Part shown: positions 7,901-11,761 of the stretch, piece by piece
How positions within the stretch are numbered: position 1 is the first letter of the stretch
Layout of the letters: each line of letters opens with the position of its first letter
Assembly: GCA_024405255.1 (NCBI GenBank)
Contig: JAKSOY010000138.1
Coordinates: 1 to 11,761, forward strand
Length of the DNA: 11,761 nt
From: Kiritimatiellia bacterium
GTDB taxonomy: Bacteria; Verrucomicrobiota; Kiritimatiellia; RFP12; UBA1067
Reading direction: 5' to 3'
Position numbers and translations under genes: made by a program
Notes under the pieces: generated by a model
Databases searched by the model: none
Told to the model about the DNA's origin: nothing
The model's input: the letters and a program-made list of their open reading frames with translations, nothing else

Positions 7901-8779
7901 TCGAGCTCCACGTATGCGGCGTCGAAGTACCAGTGGGGTGGTTATGGCACGAAGAGCGCCTTCGATCGCGTCATCACCGTGGCCGAAGGGGCGACGCTCG
8001 ACACGAAGGGCAATTACGACTTCAGCGTCTACCATTTGGTCCTCGATGGTGGTACCCTCGCAAACACGGGGTGCAACCAGGACAAGTCGGACTGGGGCGT
8101 GTACGCCAATCTCACGCTCACGGCGCCTTCGCACGGTGCGTTCGCCTTCAATACGCGTTTTGGATTGAACGCGAACTCGGTGCTCGACCTGGGCGGTTAC
8201 ACGTTCGACGTGGTTCTCACCGGCAACAGCACGTTCTATCTCCAGGGCGTGGTGGTGAAGAACGGCACGTTGAAGGTGAGCGGCGCGGGTTGGTTCGACG
8301 AATACGCGACGGCGGTCAACGGCAGCGATGCGAATTTCGACATCGCCGTGCCCTCGTGGATCGCACATACCATCTCGTGCGGTTCGCTCATCGACCGGTG
8401 GGAGGCCGATACGTCGGCGCTCAACCGCGGCGGCGCGGGGCAGTTCGTGGTGAGCGGTACCTACAAGCCGGTTGGCGCGGCGTTCTATCGGGTCCAGCTG
8501 GTGGATGGTGCAACGCTCGATCTTTCGGATAAGACGGAAGCGTGGAATCTCGCTTCTGACAATGCCACCTACGCCGCCTCGTTCGCGGATGGTGCCACTA
8601 TTACGATTGGCCTCGGCAAGCGTACTCTCAGCAGCTGGACAAAGGTCGTTTCGTGGGCAACCGCCCCGGCGAATTGTTCGACGCTGACCTTCAAGGGCGA
8701 GCGCAAGACCCAGAAGGTCCAGGTGCGCGACGACGGCGTGTGGATGATCGATTCTTCGATGATCATCATCATTCGTTGA
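1904..8779 (+). CDS. Giant exported LamG-PKD-metallophosphoesterase with SUMF1-like segment and autotransporter-type beta-helix tail
   Basis: A 2,291-residue protein. The ATG at 1904 is chosen over an in-frame TTG at 1880 because AGAGGAA (1891-1897) sits six bases upstream and a signal peptide follows (MKKSMMAIVAFSAAVMAQA, cleavage after A19). Approximate domains: LamG-like 1 (20-268); LamG-like 2 (274-478); a weaker LamG-like 3 (496-675); PKD (684-780, DWGDG at 723 and HVYTAPGTY at 746); an Fn3-like linker (782-890); calcineurin-like phosphoesterase (900-1194) with GDNQ (D904), GDMA (D942), GNHD (N977, H978), QHYP (H1052) and GHMH (H1084, H1086); a short SUMF1/FGE-like segment (1218-1346: PVTNAKW, RLPT at 1273, EWTSS at 1294, GFR at 1340); then a beta-helical tail (about 1390-2291) with autotransporter-associated repeats near 1694 and 1963. 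It likely hydrolyses phosphate esters outside the cell on a bound glycan or particle (inference). No beta-barrel or sorting signal is visible. Codons TTA, CTA and TCA are nearly absent. Confidence 0.9.
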   Translation: MKKSMMAIVAFSAAVMAQAGLVARWDFNNFDPENPKSTNVLKATVGEDAYPCYYKGRGSALVTDGTIGQMYVCEANATDANAVSAFNALGGGNYAIAIPTYSHIALPIPAVLQGQNHAFTIKIRCWIPAQGWHAFFNRDNVNGFSSGDSDLFITNPNRSGRNNTGIGGDIFGNNNNYKTGIGIGSWQTVTVSAGPARHDVFLNETTEALYGNNANNFNFFNNPTERLTTHNGKKCLLLCADNDGEDGLMYVDYVEIFDDASAYEGKAPQYTKDGLTGEWTFAGDEGLNLKATVGSDATRWTRTGSGNFTIGTDGILPGDGYLRAGQNNGIRIPHGLPSNANYTIVIDARIPDNGVKNQMWHGLVNMGTADATLFLRVDSGKVNIRTCGDSTFFSGLVFGEFGRIVATYQNGGSANIYVNGALKRTVPSNKCGSYVTTKGGFFTLLGDDNGEDYDSDVSYCAIYDRVLSAAEITELHSRPLAQRSDGSFIPTVPAAGLWSADADTGTLVPTMGDALTPTTDGGYTWTRYTAPAAATWVADLTLPSVQTDGGVFVKNASNVASGIYGTSSTYSGSFITTTNPGDLIANTYPSNWGYWSETALDRNTPHRLAVTWAASGRVHYYVDGRLWGQIFPLNGNTAAKPSAVMNFFNGLGATVTRLAAYDVPLTPDEVAGLGGVSQPEGNAPVVTFVSSSIPAEVKAMADAVSFTVSATQSDGEFVAYLIDWGDGTTTPVTKYLASGTQQTFSHVYTAPGTYTPVCKAISQSGFAGSMAGTPVTVVAKQFAVRDVLLTLPWQQNVYTNRFTIMCEGVKNTADPDLWKGLEVQWGENYANCTKMTRVESNGGTWIYKAHITVDASLAGQTIPYRLGYFGQPFTYEEAADNTEGTVKLWNETAGESFKVGIWGDNQQGARAYDWDSDKYAYVRAIFSHMVAQGVDFGISSGDMASSADYNNQIKPGILQATDGILGRTRPYYVAWGNHDISYRNNQPYFETGSIDDPAWGTSEDGAYYLYRGNVLFIFIHQSAYNATTATWLANLLATDRAKAASFRVMIQHYPFWLECWSGNNNTALLEAAKAGGIDIVFSGHMHGYERYLKDGIVQLTNGGAGYLDHVETVTTFYGDDIFVGGHKNVPYLWARQASPTVNNVLGGAEPVRMGCIQSYGELRFENNTLHYLAHGFNADGSYIGVFDDFTLESKTCPVTPQAAPALTPCANPASFAAFTDKPVTNAKWAEYKTALGETFAYDPEKADAPVVNVSKTEIEKFLVWLNGTTGDYRLPTVAELAATFGGELRREVAEWTSSVDPNTGWCRILGSPAKAQEGTWSREGDCPSIATAGCHADYLGFRLATGPAPIVPVDSLTAPLAALAAIAAPARAYKWEDGALVDISEEFYNPTGALVYDVPVILTDEGEVTRESEQPLTFNAGFTAPNATSFYATGPLTVSGEVKAGRTTNQWQWRFGSISNTLTIANVTYRGVGVTFRAGDLTLRVKGHNDFSGAMYGFNNETQHPTNIVTAVDGEAASLAFASMRNLGTFPFRIGENVTVKLAGEFRVTNSTALWVDGVLDAEAFNIQGNMDPKLYGAGTLKIGYYGSCVNSWPYFGISNLVVTTKRFWRANSPSNKSYNGILFDGDEMHISSTCDWEIPPKDQFGYNTFFLSHNRAGRVKVVFEGPHNVSFAPTYTAGTLSSTAFNNPWDLQMAGTGTLTLTTPIKGDVTVTDGTVKIAKYPTSGKVTVASGNGKWQLDGMVALAKGQTLFGTVAGGEGVNLTLGAAPAPGLYEFIKDGGAGADGLAVTHDLEKNNVQGQLIQADGTVSILVGDFAKTAVWTGEGNRANPQDPANWAVTNNGARVEGAIPDADTAILIFGATSLNVPKGTSIEYGTLVLSDHVALTADCDWRGFAAVALRDALTIDLMGHRLAVSSFSGTTAGAAAFTDSTTDRAHPGELHIDVAEGATFTNDKVALTGNLKLVKDGLGTFIPTQQNQTYTGGTLIAAGTAALPVSGGSSSTYAASKYQWGGYGTKSAFDRVITVAEGATLDTKGNYDFSVYHLVLDGGTLANTGCNQDKSDWGVYANLTLTAPSHGAFAFNTRFGLNANSVLDLGGYTFDVVLTGNSTFYLQGVVVKNGTLKVSGAGWFDEYATAVNGSDANFDIAVPSWIAHTISCGSLIDRWEADTSALNRGGAGQFVVSGTYKPVGAAFYRVQLVDGATLDLSDKTEAWNLASDNATYAASFADGATITIGLGKRTLSSWTKVVSWATAPANCSTLTFKGERKTQKVQVRDDGVWMIDSSMIIIIR

Positions 8780-8785
8780 CGTGTG

Positions 8786-8804
8786 GCTCCTTGAAGAAGG
8801 GAGC
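8786..8804 (+). other. Short hairpin just after the large gene
   Basis: GCTCC (8786-8790) and GGAGC (8800-8804) form a 5-bp stem with a 9-base loop, followed by AAAA. It is too weak alone to be called a terminator but sits directly after the stop codon at 8777-8779. Confidence 0.2.
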
Positions 8805-8810
8805 AAAATC

Positions 8811-8857
8811 GGTGGCGGGAATGCTTGGGGAGAATCCTTGGGTGTTGTCCCGCCACC
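8811..8857. terminator. Perfect 10-bp hairpin between the two large genes (terminator or attenuator candidate)
   Basis: GGTGGCGGGA (8811-8820) and TCCCGCCACC (8848-8857) are exact inverted copies around a 27-base loop. The stem is very GC-rich. The following bases, TTAATCGTTG, are only weakly T-rich, so it is not a canonical intrinsic terminator. It may reduce readthrough from the large gene into the glycosidase gene or stabilise the 3' end of the upstream mRNA. The stem ends 29 bases before the downstream ATG, leaving its RBS free. Confidence 0.45.
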
Positions 8858-8886
8858 TTAATCGTTGAGAGAGGTCCAGAGAGAAA

Positions 8887-11761
8887 ATGAAAACGAGTCG
8901 AATCCTTTTCGCGGTTTTAGCGACGGCATTGATCGGTTGCTCGAGTTGGGGCGAAAATCTGGTGGACGGATTCCGCACGCCGCCGCCCGGCTATGGCGAG
9001 GTGCCGTTCTGGTGGTGGAACGGCGCCCGGCTCGATAAGGCGCGGCTCTTGTGGCAGCTCGACGAACTTCACAGGGCGGGGATTTCCGGCGTTCAGATCA
9101 ACTATTGCCATCTCATTACGGGTCCGTGGGACGAAGTGCCGGGCGATCCGGATATCTTCACGGATGCCTGGTGGGATGCTTTCTCCTTCGTGGCGGTCGA
9201 GTGCGCGAAGCGGAATATGGGGGTCGGCGTCTCGGATTACGCGCTCGCATTTCCCGGACGCGAAAATCTCTACAAGCGGCTCAAAATCTGCACGCCCGAA
9301 ACATACAGCCAGTATCTCGTCTTCCAGAAAGACGGAAAGGTCGTGCCGGTCGTGCGTCCCGGTACGCTCGATCCGATGAACGCGGAAACGGCCCGCCGCC
9401 TGATCGAACGCTTTTTCGATCCGTTCCTTGCGCATACGCCGCCTGAAGCGCACAAGGCGCTCAACTATTTCTTCCAGGACGAGTTGATCCTGACCGACCA
9501 TCAGCGCATCTGGACCGCCGACTTCGCCGACGAGTTCAAAAAGCGCAAGGGCTACGACATCGTGCCGAAACTGCGTGGCCTCTTTACGGACATCGGACCC
9601 GACACCTACAAGGTGCGGCTCGACTTCAACGACGTGCAGGTTGCGCTCACGGAAGAACGCTACTTCAAGCCGCTCTACGAGTGGCATGCCAAACGCGGCC
9701 TCATCTACGGGTGCGACCATGCTTCGCGCGGCAAGAATCCCATGCAGTTCGGCGACTATATGCGGACGACACGCTGGTATACGGCACCCGGATTCGATAC
9801 GCCCGGGAGTGGTCCCGACCCTGTGAAATGCAAGGTCGGTTCGTCGATTTCGCATCTCTATCATCGTCCGCGCGTGTGGCTTGAAGGCTATCATTCGCAA
9901 GGGTGGCAGGCGTCGACGGAGACGATCTTCGCTGCCACGGTGCGAAACTATGTCTACGGGGCCAACCTCTTCAATCTGCACGGCCTCTACTACACGACGG
10001 AAGGGGGCTGGTGGGAATGGGCTCCGCCGTGCTATCACTTCCGTCAGCCCTACTGGAAGCTGATGCCGCATACGTTCAAGTATTTCGAACGGTTGTCGTG
10101 GATGCTGACGCGCGGCGTGCATGTCTGCGATGTGGCGATTGTGATGCCGCAGGAAATGATGGTGGTCAATTCGTTCGTCGGTACGAAGTCGACGGCCCTC
10201 TCGCACGCGTTCATCCGAAAACTTGCGGTAGAGGGTTCGTGCGACTGCGATGTGATCGATTCGGATTCGCTGGCGGCGGCGACGATCGGGCGGACCGAAG
10301 GCGCGGTGACGCTTGACGTGGCGGGCGAGCACTATCAGGCGATTGTGATTCCGCTGATGGATACGCTGCGTCCGACTTCGCGCGCGAAGCTCGATGCCTT
10401 TCGCGCGGCGGGTGGAACCGTCGTCGATGCGAAGAAGGTGGACGATGTGAAGCTGCCTCTTGTCGCCACGCCTGATGTGGCTGGCAATCCCGGCCTCAAG
10501 ATCAACCATCGGCGTACGGCAGAGTCCGACATCTACTACGTCGTCGACTGGGATGGAAAGAGCGCGCTGACGTTCCGTACGACCGGCGTGCCGTCGCTTT
10601 ACGATCCGTGGACCGGAGCCATCCATTCGGCGGGTGAACGCTTCCAGGCGTCGACGCGAAACGGCCTGACAACCATTCAGCTGCCGTTCGATCCCGGTGA
10701 AGAGAATTCCTGCCGCGCGCTTCTCTTCGTCTTCGATCGTACGCGGAAGGGCGTTGCGGCACCGCTGGTGCCGAAGACCCTCGTGCGTGAAACACTCGTC
10801 ACGCTGCCAGATGTCTGGGAGTTCGAATTGAAACCGGTTCTGGACAACCGGTGGGGCGATTTCCATTTGCCCGCGACGCCGGAATTCATTGGACCCGAAG
10901 TGCGGGAGATGACATGGGTCGAACGCGGGGAGAAGACGCGTCTCGAGTTCGGTCCGCAGTTCTGGCAGGATGGCACCAACGTTTTCTCCTTCGGTTGGCG
11001 TTGGAACGTGGCGGACAAGCCCCAGCAGCAGAATCGCCATCATGGCCTCAATGCGCGCGTGGGCGACGAGTTCTTCATTCTCGGTCCGTATTCGAACGGA
11101 TGGGATGCGTTCTACGATGTGAATCCGCGGCGGGTGCACGGGAAGAGTTCGCCCACCACGTTTACGTCCTTTGTCTATGCGCCGTGCGACCTGGAGGCGG
11201 AGATCGTGTGTACGGCCGAGGCGGCGCGCGAGAAGATCGATCGTCCGGCGAAGCCGGCGAAACCGTGGCCGACGGCGATTACGGTGGCGGGTCGGCGTGT
11301 GGCGCGGGGCGAGAAGGTGCGTCTCGCGAAGGGCTATACGCCCGTTGAAGTGAGCTACAACGGGTTTGGGCGCGCGGCGCTCGTGTTCCGTCGGACGGAT
11401 GTCGCCGCGCAGACGAGTACGTTGCCGCTCTCGATGTGCTGGTACCGCGATCCATCTGTTCTTCGATACGACCCGTTTGGCGGAAAGGTGACGCGCGGTA
11501 CGTTCACGGCCACGGTGCCGCCAGGGGCGTATGCGGCTGAGGTCGATACGAACGGCACCGTGCTTCGGAACGAGATCAAAGACGGGCTTTTGACCGTTGA
11601 GGTTGCGTTTGCGCCAGGGCTGGTCGGCGGGGCGGCGTTCAACGGACCGATCAAGCTCAAGATGCGTGCTGCGCCGATGAAGCTGGGCGACTGGGCGACG
11701 ACGGAGGGGCTGCGGTGCTATTCGGGGGGTGCGGTGTATCGTACGAATGTACTTCGGCCTG
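8887..11761 (+). CDS. GH106-type alpha-L-rhamnosidase, outer-membrane lipoprotein (3' end beyond window)
   Basis: 958 codons are visible and the frame is open at the right edge. The start is ATG 8887, preceded by GAGAGAGG (8867-8874) and a second purine run adjoining the start. The N-terminus is a lipoprotein signal with lipobox L15-I16-G17-C18 and Ser at +2, which fits outer-membrane sorting. Family signs: FWWWNG at 41-46 opening the catalytic barrel; FFQDE at 195-199; LEGYHSQGW with E333; NLFNLHGLYYTTEGGWW with E372; then RQPYW and a WMLTRGVHVCDVAIVMP block, as in GH106 proteins. E333 and E372 are candidate catalytic or calcium-site glutamates (inference). A beta-sandwich region follows, and at the right edge a GLRCYSGGAVYRT motif typical of the C-terminal sugar-binding-like domain. 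GH106 enzymes typically exceed 1,000 residues, so perhaps 100-200 are missing. Expected role: release of terminal alpha-L-rhamnose from plant or microbial glycans at the cell surface. Codon bias matches the upstream large gene. Confidence 0.85.
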   Translation, partial: MKTSRILFAVLATALIGCSSWGENLVDGFRTPPPGYGEVPFWWWNGARLDKARLLWQLDELHRAGISGVQINYCHLITGPWDEVPGDPDIFTDAWWDAFSFVAVECAKRNMGVGVSDYALAFPGRENLYKRLKICTPETYSQYLVFQKDGKVVPVVRPGTLDPMNAETARRLIERFFDPFLAHTPPEAHKALNYFFQDELILTDHQRIWTADFADEFKKRKGYDIVPKLRGLFTDIGPDTYKVRLDFNDVQVALTEERYFKPLYEWHAKRGLIYGCDHASRGKNPMQFGDYMRTTRWYTAPGFDTPGSGPDPVKCKVGSSISHLYHRPRVWLEGYHSQGWQASTETIFAATVRNYVYGANLFNLHGLYYTTEGGWWEWAPPCYHFRQPYWKLMPHTFKYFERLSWMLTRGVHVCDVAIVMPQEMMVVNSFVGTKSTALSHAFIRKLAVEGSCDCDVIDSDSLAAATIGRTEGAVTLDVAGEHYQAIVIPLMDTLRPTSRAKLDAFRAAGGTVVDAKKVDDVKLPLVATPDVAGNPGLKINHRRTAESDIYYVVDWDGKSALTFRTTGVPSLYDPWTGAIHSAGERFQASTRNGLTTIQLPFDPGEENSCRALLFVFDRTRKGVAAPLVPKTLVRETLVTLPDVWEFELKPVLDNRWGDFHLPATPEFIGPEVREMTWVERGEKTRLEFGPQFWQDGTNVFSFGWRWNVADKPQQQNRHHGLNARVGDEFFILGPYSNGWDAFYDVNPRRVHGKSSPTTFTSFVYAPCDLEAEIVCTAEAAREKIDRPAKPAKPWPTAITVAGRRVARGEKVRLAKGYTPVEVSYNGFGRAALVFRRTDVAAQTSTLPLSMCWYRDPSVLRYDPFGGKVTRGTFTATVPPGAYAAEVDTNGTVLRNEIKDGLLTVEVAFAPGLVGGAAFNGPIKLKMRAAPMKLGDWATTEGLRCYSGGAVYRTNVLRP

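Noticed and set aside
8400..8779. C-terminal autotransporter beta-barrel in the giant protein.
   Set aside because: The terminal region lacks the alternating amphipathic strands and terminal aromatic residue expected of a beta-barrel; only passenger-type repeats are present.
1913..8806. Very long open frames on the minus strand (1913-5908 and 6053-8806).
   Set aside because: They are exactly in phase with the + strand gene and exist because it avoids TTA, CTA and TCA codons. Their translations are Arg/His/Gly/Val-rich with no recognisable domain, while the + strand has clear motifs throughout.
8917..11139. 740-codon open frame on the minus strand.
   Set aside because: Same-phase shadow of the GH106 gene; it ends at the single TTA codon in the signal peptide, and its translation has no domain signs.

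Overview
The window looks like a chromosomal segment of a Gram-negative, carbohydrate-degrading bacterium with fairly high GC and strong codon bias. The combination of a very large secreted LamG / metallophosphoesterase / autotransporter-type-repeat protein, a lipoprotein GH106-type alpha-L-rhamnosidase, and long repeat-filled intergenic DNA is typical of Verrucomicrobiota/Kiritimatiellota-type gut or environmental lineages. That placement is inference from domain style; there is no marker gene in the window.

Layout, all on the + strand. (1) Positions 1-804: the 3' end of an unrecognised gene, coupled by an ATGA overlap to a 166-residue putative lipoprotein. Both are AT-richer and use different codons from the rest of the window. 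(2) Positions 805-1903: about 1.1 kb without a convincing gene. It holds an orphan RBS-plus-ATG reading into repeats, a 194-bp imperfect inverted repeat, CACGGAG-type microrepeats, a long hairpin built of 9-bp units, a 108-bp array of 12 units of 9 bp, a terminator-like hairpin, and then a good sigma70-type promoter. (3) Positions 1904-8779: one 2,291-residue exported protein with a signal peptide, two or three LamG-like modules, a PKD domain, a calcineurin-like metallophosphoesterase with a nearly complete metal-ligand set, a short SUMF1/formylglycine-generating-enzyme-like segment, and a roughly 900-residue beta-helical tail with autotransporter-associated repeats but no visible beta-barrel. 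(4) Positions 8780-8886: a short gap with a perfect 10-bp hairpin. (5) Position 8887 to the window end: an outer-membrane-type lipoprotein of the GH106 family, open at the right edge (958 codons visible).

Genes 3 and 5 probably serve one outer-surface glycan-processing function. The first would bind glycans or particles through LamG/PKD modules and remove phosphate esters; the second would remove terminal alpha-L-rhamnose. Co-orientation and shared codon usage support a common origin, but the hairpin between them may uncouple their transcription. The most distinctive items are the phosphoesterase-SUMF1-beta-helix fusion and the 9-bp-period repeat cluster upstream of its promoter.
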